From Streptomyces bathyalis (GTDB lineage Bacteria > Actinomycetota > Actinomycetes > Streptomycetales > Streptomycetaceae): a stretch of 64,000 nt of DNA. The DNA is taken from assembly GCF_015910445.1 (NCBI RefSeq), contig NZ_CP048882.1, forward strand, positions 4,650,001 to 4,714,000. The letters run 5' to 3'. The notes beneath the pieces are model-generated. The model did not search any database, was not told the origin of the DNA, and saw only the letters and a list, made by a program, of their open reading frames with translations. Numbering within the stretch: the first letter of the stretch is position 1; every line of letters starts with the position of its first letter. This document shows, piece after piece, positions 50,447-59,700 of the stretch. The translations under genes were made by a program, and so were the position numbers.

Positions 50447-53149
50447 ATGCCCGCCAAGAAGACCTCGCGACGCGCCCGTCTGCTCGTGATCGCCGTCGTG
50501 CTGCTGCTCGTGGCCGGTGTCGGCGGCGGGACGTTCTGGACGATCAGCACGGTCCGCGACTCCTTCCCCCAGACCAGCGGCTCGCTGAAGCTGAAGGGCC
50601 TGGAGGACCCGGTGACCGTCCACCGTGACCGCGAGGGCATTCCGCAGGTGTACGCGGACAGTTCGAGCGACCTGTTCACCGCGCAGGGGTACGTCCAGGC
50701 ACAGGACCGCTTCTGGGAGATGGACGTACGGCGGCACATGACGTCCGGGCGGCTGTCGGAGATGTTCGGTCAGGGCCAGGTCAAGACGGACGCCTTCCTG
50801 CGCACCCTCGGATGGCGAAAGGTCGCCGAGCGCGAGTACGCGGGGCTGTCCAAGGAGACCAAGGCCAACCTCAAGTCGTACACCGCCGGCGTCAACGCCT
50901 ACCTCAAGGACCACAAGGGGTCCGCCGCCTCCCTCGAGTACGCCGCACTGGACCTCTCGAGCAGCTACTCCCCGGAGAAGTGGGACCCCGTCGACTCCGT
51001 GGCCTGGCTCAAGGCGATGGCATGGGACCTGCGCGCCAACATGTCGTCCGAGATCGACCGCGCGCTCATGGCCGGCCGCCTGTCCAGCAAGCAGATCGCC
51101 GAGCTGTACCCGGACTACCCGACCGAGCGGAACAAGCCGGTCACCGAGGGCGCGATAGACCCGGCCAACAAGGAGTTCGACCCCAAGGGCCGGTCGGCCG
51201 CCTCCGCGGACGGCGCCGCCGGCGCGCAGCAGGCCGTGCGGAGCGCGGGCTCGCAGCTCAGCTCCGTCGCCACCCGGCTCGACAAGATCCCCTCGCTGCT
51301 CGGCCCGAGCAACAGCGGGATCGGCTCCAACTCCTGGGTGGTGTCCGGGCAGCACACGACGACCGGCAAGCCGCTCCTCGCCAACGACCCCCATCTCTCA
51401 CCGCAGTTGCCGTCCATCTGGTACCAGATGGGGCTGCACTGCCGGAACGTCTCCAAGGCCTGCCCCTACGACGTCTCCGGGTTCACCTTCGCCGGGCTGC
51501 CGGGCGTCGTCATCGGGCACAACCAGGACATCTCCTGGGGCATGACGAACCTGGGCGCGGACGTGACCGACCTGTATCTGGAGAAGTTCAAGGACGGCGG
51601 TTACCTGTACGACGGCAGGCGCCGTTCGTACAAGACGCGCAAGGAGACCATCGAGGTCGCCGGCGGTGCGAACCGGGAGATAACGGTCCGCGAGACCAAC
51701 AACGGCCCGGTCCTCTCCGACCGGGACAGCGAACTGCGCAAGGTCGGCGAGGAGTCACCCGTCGACAACGTCGCACCGGACCGGGGCGACGGCTACGGGA
51801 TCTCGCTGCGGTGGACGGCGCTCAGCCCCACCAAGACCATGGACGCCGTCTTCAAGATCAACCGTGCCGCGGACTTCAAGCAGTTCCGTGCCGCCGCGAG
51901 CGACTTCGCGGTCCCCTCGCAGAACCTGATCTACGCCGACACCAAGGGCAACATCGGCTACCAGGCGCCCGGGCGCATCCCGGTGCGCGGCAAGGGCGAC
52001 GGACGCTACCCGGCGCCCGGCTGGGACTCGCGCTACCGGTGGAAGGGCTTCGTACCGCAGAAGGCGCTGCCATGGGAGTACAACCCCAGCCGCGGATACA
52101 TAGTCACCGCCAACCAGGCCGTGGTCGACGAGAAGAAGTACCCCTACATGCTGACCAAGGACTGGGGCTACGGCACACGCAGCCAGCGCATCAACGACCT
52201 GATCAGCTCGAAGATCGCCGACGGCGGCAAGATCTCCATGGGCGACATGCAGACCCTGCAGATGGACAACAGCAGCGAGATCGCGAAGCTGCTCGTGCCT
52301 CGCCTGCTGAAGATCAACATAGAGGACGGGTACGTGCGTGAGGCCCAGCAACTCCTCGAGGGCTGGAACTACACCCAGGACGCCGACTCGGCTCCCGCCG
52401 CGTACTTCAACGCCGTCTGGCGCAACATGCTGCTCCTCGCCTTCGGCAACAAGCTGCCCAAGGAACTGCGGGTCAAGGGCGACTGCCTCAACGTCCGTCC
52501 CACCGACGAGTCCGGCCCCGTCGAGGACCTCCGCGGCAAGCCCCGCCTGGTGCGCGAGTGCGGCATGCGGGACACGGCCTCGGCGCAGCCCGACGGAGGC
52601 GACCGCTGGTACGAGGTCGTGCGCAAGCTCATGAAGGACGAGGACAGCGACTGGTGGAAGACGCCGGGCAACAACGGCCGCCCGGGCGACCGGAACCTCG
52701 ACGACCTCCTCGCGCACGCGATGAAGAACGCGCGCTGGGAGCTGACGTCCAAGCTCGGCAAGGACATCGACTCCTGGAGCTGGGGCCGCCTGCACCACCT
52801 GATGCTGAAGAACCAGACCATAGGGACCGACGGTCCGGGCTTCATGCAGTTCCTGCTCAACCGCGGCCCGTGGGACCTCGGCGGCGGCAAGGACGCGGTC
52901 AACGCCACCGGCTGGAACGCCGCAGGTGGCTACGACGTGATCTGGGCGCCGTCGATGCGGATGGTCGTGAACCTCGACAACTTCGACAAGTCCCGCTGGA
53001 TCAACCTCACCGGCGCCTCGGGGCACGCCTACAACCCGCACTACGTGGACCAGATGGACAAGTGGTCCGAAGGGGCCCTGCTGCCCTGGGCGTTCAGCCA
53101 GCGGGCGGTGGAGAAGGGTACGGACGAGAAGATGGCGCTGACGCCGTAG
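50447..53149 (+). CDS. Penicillin acylase family (Ntn) amidohydrolase, membrane-anchored or secreted
   Basis: A 900-residue precursor of the S45 family. An N-terminal basic plus hydrophobic segment (RRARLLVIAVVLLLVAGVGGG) exports or anchors it. The alpha chain (DREGIPQVYADSSSDLFTAQGYVQAQDRFWEMD) precedes the autocleavage site GSNSW near residue 296, whose Ser becomes the beta-chain N-terminal nucleophile, followed by TTGKPLLANDPHLS. Homologues hydrolyse beta-lactam side chains or acyl-homoserine lactones; the substrate here is unknown. The ATG at 50447 follows GAAGGA. Confidence 0.92.
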   Translation: MPAKKTSRRARLLVIAVVLLLVAGVGGGTFWTISTVRDSFPQTSGSLKLKGLEDPVTVHRDREGIPQVYADSSSDLFTAQGYVQAQDRFWEMDVRRHMTSGRLSEMFGQGQVKTDAFLRTLGWRKVAEREYAGLSKETKANLKSYTAGVNAYLKDHKGSAASLEYAALDLSSSYSPEKWDPVDSVAWLKAMAWDLRANMSSEIDRALMAGRLSSKQIAELYPDYPTERNKPVTEGAIDPANKEFDPKGRSAASADGAAGAQQAVRSAGSQLSSVATRLDKIPSLLGPSNSGIGSNSWVVSGQHTTTGKPLLANDPHLSPQLPSIWYQMGLHCRNVSKACPYDVSGFTFAGLPGVVIGHNQDISWGMTNLGADVTDLYLEKFKDGGYLYDGRRRSYKTRKETIEVAGGANREITVRETNNGPVLSDRDSELRKVGEESPVDNVAPDRGDGYGISLRWTALSPTKTMDAVFKINRAADFKQFRAAASDFAVPSQNLIYADTKGNIGYQAPGRIPVRGKGDGRYPAPGWDSRYRWKGFVPQKALPWEYNPSRGYIVTANQAVVDEKKYPYMLTKDWGYGTRSQRINDLISSKIADGGKISMGDMQTLQMDNSSEIAKLLVPRLLKINIEDGYVREAQQLLEGWNYTQDADSAPAAYFNAVWRNMLLLAFGNKLPKELRVKGDCLNVRPTDESGPVEDLRGKPRLVRECGMRDTASAQPDGGDRWYEVVRKLMKDEDSDWWKTPGNNGRPGDRNLDDLLAHAMKNARWELTSKLGKDIDSWSWGRLHHLMLKNQTIGTDGPGFMQFLLNRGPWDLGGGKDAVNATGWNAAGGYDVIWAPSMRMVVNLDNFDKSRWINLTGASGHAYNPHYVDQMDKWSEGALLPWAFSQRAVEKGTDEKMALTP

Positions 53150-53238
53150 CCAGGAGCCGGTCCCGGTCCGGCCCCGTCCCGGGCCCGTGGCGGTCCGGAA
53201 CCGGTCACGGCGCCGCGGGGCGGGGTGGGGCCGGGCGC

Positions 53239-53850
53239 TCAGGCGTGGTGCGGCGGCGGCGCCGTGAAGCGGTGAACGGCCGAAGGCGTCACCGCCGCCG
53301 CCACGGGCAGGTCGTGCGGCTCCGCCGGTACGGCGCCCACCAGTTCGGCGTCGTACAGCAGCACGGCCAGCGCCGGGCGCGCGCCGGCCGCCCCGATCCG
53401 CGCCAGCACCCGGTCGTACGAGCCGCCGCCGCGGCCCAGCCGGATGCCCTCCCCGTCGACGGCCAGGCCGGGCAGCAGCACCGCGTCCGCCTCCGTGACC
53501 GCATCGGGCCCCAGGCGCGGGCCTTCCGGTTCCAACAGCCCTCTCCGGGCCTTCGCGAGCCTGTCGTGGCCCTCGTACACGCCCCAGTCCAGGTCGTTGT
53601 CCGGCAGCAGAACCGGGAGCAGCACACGCACGCCCTGCGCGCGCAGCGCTTCCAGAAGCGGGCCCGTGCCCGGCTCCCGTCCTATCGAGACATACGCCGC
53701 GACCGTGCGCGCCTCGGCCAGTTCCGGCAACTCCAGGGCGCGTTCGGCGAGTACGGTTGCCGTTGCTTCCGCGTCCCGCGCCGTCAACTTGGCCCTCACC
53801 GCGAGGATGCTCTCCCGCAACGCGTGCTTACTAGCGTCGTTTTCGCCCAC
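53239..53850 (-). CDS. 5-formyltetrahydrofolate cyclo-ligase
   Basis: A 203-residue enzyme that converts 5-formyl-THF and ATP to 5,10-methenyl-THF in folate recycling. Evidence: a KHALRESILAVRAKLT N-terminal helix, TVAAYVSIGREPGT, VLLPGLAVDGEGIRLGRGGGSYDRVLAR with the ATP/phosphate loop, and VAVLLYDAEL. It is divergent from galU, an arrangement common in Streptomyces. Confidence 0.93.
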   Translation of the reverse strand: MGENDASKHALRESILAVRAKLTARDAEATATVLAERALELPELAEARTVAAYVSIGREPGTGPLLEALRAQGVRVLLPVLLPDNDLDWGVYEGHDRLAKARRGLLEPEGPRLGPDAVTEADAVLLPGLAVDGEGIRLGRGGGSYDRVLARIGAAGARPALAVLLYDAELVGAVPAEPHDLPVAAAVTPSAVHRFTAPPPHHA

Positions 53851-53952
53851 TGCCGCTTCGGATCCCTTCCGCTCGCGCGCTGTTGCTCATAGCACTACAT
53901 ATCCGTGCGAAGCGTTGCCATCTGCACAAAGCCACCGGTTATCGTGCGGGAC

Positions 53953-54855
53953 ATGACTACTTCCCGAGCACGGATCAGCAAGGCTGTCATCCCGGCAGCG
54001 GGCCTGGGCACCCGCTTCCTGCCCGCCACCAAGGCAACGCCCAAGGAGATGCTTCCGGTCGTCGACAAGCCGGCGATCCAGTATGTGGTCGAGGAAGCGG
54101 TCACGGCCGGGCTGCCGGACGTTCTGATGGTCACGGGCCGCAACAAGCGCCCCCTTGAGGACCACTTCGACCGTAACTACGAGCTCGAGCAGGTCCTGCG
54201 CGACAAGGGCGACGAGACGAAGCTCAGCAGGGTCGAGGAGTCCAGCGACCTCGCCACCATGCACTACGTGCGCCAGGGCGACCCCCGCGGCCTCGGCCAC
54301 GCCGTTCTGTGCGCCGCCCCGCACGTGGGCGACCAGCCCTTCGCCGTGCTCCTGGGCGACGACCTCATCGACCCCCGGGACCCGCTGCTGACCCGCATGA
54401 TCGAGGTGCGCGAGGAGTTCGGCGGCAGCGTCATCGCGCTCATGGAGGTCCCCCGGGAGAGCATCCACCTCTACGGCTGCGCGGCCGCGGCGCCCACCGG
54501 GGAGCCGGACGTCGTCCAGGTCTCCGACCTCGTCGAGAAGCCGCGGGTGGAGGAGGCCCCGTCGAATCTCGCGATCCTCGGACGCTACGTGCTCGACCCG
54601 GCGGTCTTCGACGTGCTGCGCAAGACCGACCCCGGACGCGGAGGCGAGATCCAGCTCACCGACGCGCTGCAGACCCTCGCCGCCGAACCCTCGCTCGGCG
54701 GCCCGGTGCACGGCGTCGTCTTCCGCGGCCGCCGCTACGACACCGGTGACCGTGGCGACTATCTGCGGGCCATTGTCAGACTGGCATGCGAACGTGAGGA
54801 CCTGGGCCCGGACTTCCGGGACTGGCTGCGCGGCTTCGTCACCGAGGAGATGTGA
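53953..54855 (+). CDS. galU: UTP-glucose-1-phosphate uridylyltransferase
   Basis: A 300-residue nucleotidyltransferase that makes UDP-glucose for cell-wall and polysaccharide synthesis. Signatures: AVIPAAGLGTRFLPATKATPKEMLPVVDKP, VLLGDDLID, VEKP and GEIQLTDALQ, with the C-terminal YDTGDRGDYLRA. The start at 53953 gives MTTSRARISK. It opens the plus-strand cluster that runs through glp, moaC and mogA, 3 bp before the next start. Confidence 0.95.
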   Translation: MTTSRARISKAVIPAAGLGTRFLPATKATPKEMLPVVDKPAIQYVVEEAVTAGLPDVLMVTGRNKRPLEDHFDRNYELEQVLRDKGDETKLSRVEESSDLATMHYVRQGDPRGLGHAVLCAAPHVGDQPFAVLLGDDLIDPRDPLLTRMIEVREEFGGSVIALMEVPRESIHLYGCAAAAPTGEPDVVQVSDLVEKPRVEEAPSNLAILGRYVLDPAVFDVLRKTDPGRGGEIQLTDALQTLAAEPSLGGPVHGVVFRGRRYDTGDRGDYLRAIVRLACEREDLGPDFRDWLRGFVTEEM

Positions 54856-54858
54856 GGC

Positions 54859-56166
54859 TTGAGCGAGACCTGGTCGGTCGAGGAGCACCTGGACGACATC
54901 CTCAGCAGCATCCGCCCCCTTGAGCCCATCGAGCTGCAACTGCTCGACGCCCAGGGGTGCGTGCTCGTCGAGGACGTCACGGTGCCCGTCTCACTGCCCC
55001 CCTTCGACAACAGCTCGATGGACGGATACGCGGTGCGCACCGCCGATGTCCAGGGCGCCACGGAGGAGTTCCCCGCGGTGCTCACCGTCATAGGGGATGT
55101 GGCGGCCGGCGAGGGCGATCTGCCCGTGGTCGAGCGAGGCCAGGCGGCCCGCATCATGACGGGTGCGGCGCTGCCGCCGGGAGCCGAGGCCGTCGTCCCC
55201 GTGGAGTGGACGGACGGCGGCCTGGGCGGCGCCCCGGTCGAGACGATGAGAGCCCGCAGCCACGACCCCCGCGGAGCGGCCGGCGAGGTCCGCGTCCACC
55301 GTCCCGTCGAGGAGGGGCAGCATGTGCGCCCCCGGGGCAGCGATGTGCGGGCCGGTGCGATGGCCCTCAGCGCCGGCACGGTCCTCGGCCCGCCCCAGGT
55401 GGGCCTGCTCGCGGCGATCGGCCGCGGCACCGTGACGGTGCGTCCGCGCCCGCGCGTTGTCGTCGTCTCCACGGGAAGTGAACTCGTGCAGCCCGGGGAG
55501 CAGTTGGGCTCGGGCCAGATCTACGACTCCAACAGCTTCGTGCTCACCGCGGCCGCCCGGGACGCCGGCGCGATCGCCTACCGGGTGGGCGCCGTCGTGG
55601 ACGACGCGGACACCCTGCGCGCCACGATCGAGGACCAGCTGATCCGCGCGGACCTGGTCGTCACCAGTGGCGGCGTCAGCGTCGGTGCTTACGACGTGGT
55701 CAAGGAGGTCCTCTCGAGGATCGACGGCGGCAGCGGCAACGTGGAGTTCCGCCGGCTGGCGATGCAGCCCGGCAAACCGCAGGGTTTCGGCCTGATCGGC
55801 CCGGACCGCACACCCGTCCTCGCCCTGCCGGGCAATCCGGTGAGTTCGTACGTCTCTTTCGAGCTGTTCGTGAGACCCGCCGTGCGGGCGCTGATGGGCC
55901 GTGCCTCTGTGCGGCGCGAGACGGCCAGGGCCCGGCTGGAGTCGGAGGAGGCGCTGACGTCGCCCGACGGCAAGCGCCAGTTCCTGCGCGGTGGTTACCT
56001 TCCGCCGGAGGCGGGCGAGGCGGTGGGCACGGTCCGTCCCGTCGGGGGCGCCGGCTCGCATCTCGTCGCGGCCCTGGCGCAGGCGAATTCCTTGATCGAC
56101 GTCCCGGAGAAGACGACACGCCTCACTCCGGGGGAGGAAGTGACCGTCATCCCGCTCGACCAGTAG
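54859..56166 (+). CDS. glp: MoeA-like molybdotransferase Glp (gephyrin-like divisome protein)
   Basis: A 435-residue MoeA family protein: domain with SVEEHLDDIL...LLDAQGCVLVEDV, FDNSSMDGYAVR, AARIMTGAALPPGAEAVVPVEW, STGSELVQPGEQLGSGQIYDSN, VTSGGVSVGAYD and ALPGNPVSSYVSFELF, then the domain IV barrel. MoeA inserts molybdate into molybdopterin. In Corynebacterium the homologue Glp, encoded with the membrane receptor GlpR, joins the FtsZ ring; the GlpR/SepX gene lies at 58104, so this copy may serve division as well. It starts with TTG, 3 bp after galU. Confidence 0.88.
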   Translation: MSETWSVEEHLDDILSSIRPLEPIELQLLDAQGCVLVEDVTVPVSLPPFDNSSMDGYAVRTADVQGATEEFPAVLTVIGDVAAGEGDLPVVERGQAARIMTGAALPPGAEAVVPVEWTDGGLGGAPVETMRARSHDPRGAAGEVRVHRPVEEGQHVRPRGSDVRAGAMALSAGTVLGPPQVGLLAAIGRGTVTVRPRPRVVVVSTGSELVQPGEQLGSGQIYDSNSFVLTAAARDAGAIAYRVGAVVDDADTLRATIEDQLIRADLVVTSGGVSVGAYDVVKEVLSRIDGGSGNVEFRRLAMQPGKPQGFGLIGPDRTPVLALPGNPVSSYVSFELFVRPAVRALMGRASVRRETARARLESEEALTSPDGKRQFLRGGYLPPEAGEAVGTVRPVGGAGSHLVAALAQANSLIDVPEKTTRLTPGEEVTVIPLDQ

Positions 56167-56236
56167 CGACGAGGCGGAGCCTCCTCGCCGCATGCCCGGT
56201 ACCGTATCCGGACACAGGGACGGTTTCGGGAGCACG

Positions 56237-56806
56237 ATGAGCAGCGCAGAGCAGCAGCACCTCACCCACATCGACGAGGGCGGGGCCGCCCGCATGGTCG
56301 ACGTCTCAGCGAAGGACGTCACCGCCCGCACGGCCCGCGCGGCCGGGCGTGTGCTGGTCTCTCCCCGCGTGGTCGAGCTTCTTCGCGGCGAGGACGGCCA
56401 GGGGCTGCCGAAGGGAGACGCCCTGGCCACGGCCCGCATCGCGGGCATCATGGGAGCCAAGCGGACGCCGGACCTCATCCCGCTGTGCCATCCGCTCGCC
56501 GTCTCCGGCGTGGCGGTGGAGCTGTCGGTCACCGAGGAGGCCGTCGAGATCACCGCGCAGGTGAAGACGACGGACCGCACGGGCGTCGAGATGGAGGCCC
56601 TGACGGCGGTGACGGTCGCGGCCCTCACCGTGGTCGACATGGTCAAGGCCGTGGACAAGTCGGCAGTCATATCCGACATTCGCGTCGAGGAGAAGAGCGG
56701 CGGCCGCTCCGGGAACTGGACGCGTGCCGGGGCGAGTTCGTCCCGCGCCCGTCAGGGAGACAATGGCCGGCGCAGCGAGTCCAGCGAGGAGGAGTCAGCC
56801 GTATGA
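56237..56806 (+). CDS. moaC: Cyclic pyranopterin monophosphate synthase
   Basis: A 189-residue enzyme of molybdenum cofactor synthesis that forms cPMP from the MoaA product. Family motifs are intact: HIDEGGAARMVDVSAKDVTARTARA, KGDALATARIAGIMGAKRTPDLIPLCHPL, TTDRTGVEMEALTAVTVAALTVVDMVKAVDK. The start at 56237 gives MSSAEQQ. A Ser/Arg-rich tail of about 30 residues extends beyond the family core. The stop overlaps the mogA start by 4 bases. Confidence 0.95.
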   Translation: MSSAEQQHLTHIDEGGAARMVDVSAKDVTARTARAAGRVLVSPRVVELLRGEDGQGLPKGDALATARIAGIMGAKRTPDLIPLCHPLAVSGVAVELSVTEEAVEITAQVKTTDRTGVEMEALTAVTVAALTVVDMVKAVDKSAVISDIRVEEKSGGRSGNWTRAGASSSRARQGDNGRRSESSEEESAV

Positions 56807-57309
56807 GCCCAGCCCTGAATCCCTACCGCGCCCTCGCCGTCACGGCATCGAACCGCGCTGCAGAAGGTGTCTACGAGGACACGGGCGGCCCGTTGATCGT
56901 CGAGGCCCTGGCAGCTATGGGCTTCGAAGTGGACGGGCCGAGCGTCGTACCGGACGGCGAACCGGTCGCTGAAGTGCTCGGCGCCGCCGTCGCGGCCCGC
57001 TACGACGTCGTCGTCACCACCGGCGGCACCGGCGTCTCACCCACCGACTGCACCCCCGAAATGACGCGCCGCCTCTTGGACTACGAGGTTCCGGGCATCG
57101 CCGAGGCGATCCGCGCCCAGGGTGCGGAGAAGGTCCCGACGGCCGCCCTGTCGCGGGGGATCGCAGGCGTCGCCAACAGCACGCTGATCGTCAACCTTCC
57201 GGGTTCGTCTGGCGGAGTACGCGACGGACTCGTGGTGTTGGAACGGTTGTTGACGCATGCCGTCGACCAGATCCACGGTGGTGACCACCCCAGAGGGGAC
57301 CTCAACTGA
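56803..57309 (+). CDS. mogA: Molybdopterin adenylyltransferase family protein (MogA/MoaB)
   Basis: A 168-residue protein of the MoaB/Mog fold, which adenylates molybdopterin before metal insertion by MoeA. Seen: ALAVTASNRAAEGVYEDTGGPLI, VVVTTGGTGVSPTDCTPE, RGIAGVANSTLIVNLPGSSGGVRDGL. The ATG overlaps the moaC stop (ATGA), behind GAGGAG. It completes the moeA-moaC-mogA set in one transcription unit. Confidence 0.93.
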   Translation: MSPALNPYRALAVTASNRAAEGVYEDTGGPLIVEALAAMGFEVDGPSVVPDGEPVAEVLGAAVAARYDVVVTTGGTGVSPTDCTPEMTRRLLDYEVPGIAEAIRAQGAEKVPTAALSRGIAGVANSTLIVNLPGSSGGVRDGLVVLERLLTHAVDQIHGGDHPRGDLN

Positions 57310-57326
57310 ACGCTTCCTGGCCGATC

Positions 57327-57929
57327 GTGCTGACGGACGGTAAGACCACCCTCCGTCCCATAAAGCTGCGCGACCAGCGTGACTGGCGCGAAGTGAACCA
57401 GCGCAACCGCGAATGGCTGCGGCCCTGGGAAGCCACCATCCCGCCCGCACCGCCCGGGCTCACGCCGCCGAGCCGTCCCTCGTACCGGCAGATGGTCCGT
57501 CATCTGCGCGCCGAGGCGCAGGCGGGCCGGATGCTTCCCTTCGTCGTGGAGCATCAGGGGCGCCTCGCGGGCCAGTTGACGGTCGCGGGGATCACCTGGG
57601 GTTCGATGTGCTCCGGCCACATCGGCTACTGGGTCGACCGCGCGGTCGCCGGACGCGGTGTGATGCCGACGGCCGTCGCGCTCGCCACGGACCACTGTTT
57701 CCGTACGGTCGGGCTGCACCGCATCGAGATCTGCATCCGCCCCGAGAACGCGGCGAGCCGGCGCGTGGTGGAGAAACTCGGCTTCCGCGAGGAGGGGTTG
57801 AGGCCGCGCTATCTGCATATCGACGGTGCGTGGCGCGACCATCTCGTATTCGCCCTGACGGCAGAAGAAGTGCCGGAAGGACTCCTCACGCGTTGGCACC
57901 GAACGGCTCCGGGCGCCTCCAGAAAATAA
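57327..57929 (+). CDS. GNAT N-acetyltransferase (RimJ-like)
   Basis: A 200-residue GNAT enzyme resembling ribosomal-protein alanine acetyltransferases: TLRPIKLRDQRDWREVNQRNREWLRPWE, GHIGYWVDRAVAGRGVMPTAVALATDHCF with the acetyl-CoA loop, LHRIEICIRPENAASRRVVEKLGFREEGLRPRYLHIDGAWRDHLVFAL. The conservative start is GTG at 57327. In-frame sense (NASWPIVLTDG) extends back to a CTG at 57306 that would overlap the mogA stop. It lies between mogA and sepX, a conserved order. Confidence 0.85.
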   Translation: MLTDGKTTLRPIKLRDQRDWREVNQRNREWLRPWEATIPPAPPGLTPPSRPSYRQMVRHLRAEAQAGRMLPFVVEHQGRLAGQLTVAGITWGSMCSGHIGYWVDRAVAGRGVMPTAVALATDHCFRTVGLHRIEICIRPENAASRRVVEKLGFREEGLRPRYLHIDGAWRDHLVFALTAEEVPEGLLTRWHRTAPGASRK

Positions 57930-58103
57930 AATAGACGTTCGATATTATGGGGTTCCTGCTGAACACCCGGTGTGCGCCCGGGAATTGAACAGGCGCAGTT
58001 CCGCGCTCAACGGCGGTGAAAAACATGGAGAGATCAGCCGGATCATGCGACACACCGCCGTATTTGGCAGATGGGTGCGGCTCAACCCCTCTACCGTGTG
58101 AGG

Positions 58104-59315
58104 GTGAACAGCAGTGGCCTCATCTACGCAGTCATCGTCGGGGCCTGGGCTGCCTACTTGGTGCCGATGTGGCTCCGCAGGCAGGACGAGCTGAACGAAT
58201 CCCGTCCGACGGAACGCTTCAGCACCGCCATCCGTCTGCTGTCAGGCAAGGCGGCAATGGAAAGGCGCTACGCGAGGGAGAACGAGCGCCGCGACGGTGA
58301 AGTCCCCGAGGAACACGGCGATCTCTCGGCCCCCGGCACCGCCCCCGAGAACGCGGACGGCGCGGACGATTCCGCCGACGTCGACGAGTCGGTCGACGTA
58401 CGTGCCTACGCCGACCCAAAGACCATGGTGGGCCAGGGCGTTACGAGCGTTCCCACGGAGGTGCTCGGCGCCTCCGGCTCCGAGGCCGCGGATGCCGATG
58501 GTGCGAACGCCGACGGCCGGAGCGAGAACGGCCACAGCTCCTCCGAGCGGGACGGCGTCGAACGAGGCAAGGCGGAACGCGACAAGGCCCGGCAGAAGAG
58601 CAAGCGCGCCAAGGTGCTCGCCCGGCGCCGGCGCACCACGATGGTTCTCTTCCTCGCCTTCACCGCGGGCACGATCGTCGCTGCCGTCGGCGGCCTCGCC
58701 TTCCTGTGGGCCCCGGCGGCGCCCGGGCTGCTGCTGAGCACGTACATCGTCCATCTGCGCGTGCAGGAACGCCGGCGCTTCGCCGCCGTCATGGACAAGC
58801 GCCGAGCGAAGGCCGCGGCGAAGGAGAAGCGCGCCCGGAAGGCGGCGGATGAGGCGAAGGCCGGCGCGGGCGTCCCCACCGAGGCTCACCCCGGCCCCTC
58901 CGGGCAGGCTCCGGCGGCCGAGCCCGGCGCGACCGCGCACGAGGAGGAGCCCGCGGCGGCGGGCCGGCGCGCGCTCGTGGAGCAGACGGACCACGCGGAG
59001 TGGGTCGACCAGCAGCGCGACGGCGGCCGCGAGCCCGCAGAGGGCTGGGACCCCGTGCCGGTGCCGCTCCCGACGTACGTCAGCGCGCCCGTCGCCCCGC
59101 GCAGCACGCGTGGCGTGGACCTGGAGGCCCCCGGCACATGGAGCTCCGCGCGCTCCAGCAGCGCGAGCAGCGAGCCCCCGGCCACCTCCTCCGGGTCCGG
59201 CCAGGAGCAGGACGAGGAGCACGGCAGCGGGGCACGTCGCGGACGTGGACGGCGCCAGACGCCGCTCTTCGACCAGTACGAGGAAGACGGCCGCCCGCGC
59301 GCCGCCAACGAGTGA
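58104..59315 (+). CDS. sepX: SepX/GlpR membrane protein of the division machinery
   Basis: A 403-residue protein with an N-terminal membrane helix (SGLIYAVIVGAWAAYLVPMWLRR), a conserved ERFSTAIRLL segment, a long acidic low-complexity linker, two adjacent hydrophobic helices (TTMVLFLAFTAGTIVAAVGGL, LWAPAAPGLLLSTYIVHLRV), a basic helix and a disordered tail ending TPLFDQYEEDGRPRAANE. This matches SepX of Streptomyces and GlpR of corynebacteria, which bind gephyrin-like Glp and help place FtsZ. The GTG start at 58104 is chosen (another GTG two codons earlier). It is linked to glp upstream. Confidence 0.82.
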   Translation: MNSSGLIYAVIVGAWAAYLVPMWLRRQDELNESRPTERFSTAIRLLSGKAAMERRYARENERRDGEVPEEHGDLSAPGTAPENADGADDSADVDESVDVRAYADPKTMVGQGVTSVPTEVLGASGSEAADADGANADGRSENGHSSSERDGVERGKAERDKARQKSKRAKVLARRRRTTMVLFLAFTAGTIVAAVGGLAFLWAPAAPGLLLSTYIVHLRVQERRRFAAVMDKRRAKAAAKEKRARKAADEAKAGAGVPTEAHPGPSGQAPAAEPGATAHEEEPAAAGRRALVEQTDHAEWVDQQRDGGREPAEGWDPVPVPLPTYVSAPVAPRSTRGVDLEAPGTWSSARSSSASSEPPATSSGSGQEQDEEHGSGARRGRGRRQTPLFDQYEEDGRPRAANE

Positions 59316-59457
59316 CCCCCGGTGACCGGCACCGGCCCTCCGCCGGGCCCGGCACCGGGGCTCTGGGCCTGGTGAGAGAGCCGGGATGTGCGGTGACCAG
59401 CGCCGGAACCGATTAACGCCTGGCGCGGCCGGGATGCTAAGGTTTCATCCGTCGCAA

Positions 59458-59531
59458 GGGCCTGTGGCGCAGTCCGGTAGCGCATCTCGTTCGCAACGAG
59501 AGGGTCAGGGGTTCAAATCCCCTCAGGTCCA
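59458..59531 (+). tRNA. tRNA-Ala(CGC)
   Basis: A 74-base cloverleaf: acceptor GGGCCTG pairing with CAGGTCC, the D arm GGCGC-AGTCCGGTA-GCGC, anticodon arm TCTCG-TTCGCAA-CGAGA with anticodon CGC, T arm AGGGG-TTCAAAT-CCCCT, discriminator A. The following bases are CCT, so CCA is not encoded. It reads GCG codons. Confidence 0.93.
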
Positions 59532-59556
59532 CCTAACTCAGAGCAGCACCAGGTCG

Positions 59557-59588
59557 AGCCCCCGTCGGAGAGATCCAGCGGGGGCTTT
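59557..59588 (+). terminator. tRNA-Ala terminator
   Basis: Stem AGCCCCCG / CGGGGGCT with a 14-base loop followed by TT, about 25 bases past the tRNA. Confidence 0.75.
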
Positions 59589-59700
59589 GTCGTGCCGTAC
59601 AGCAGCGATGTACAGCAACTACGGTGACCGTCCTTGATCGCGCTGGACGGTCCGCCGAGATGCAGTTCAGGGGCTTGCGCCGACGGCCCGGTGGCCGGCA

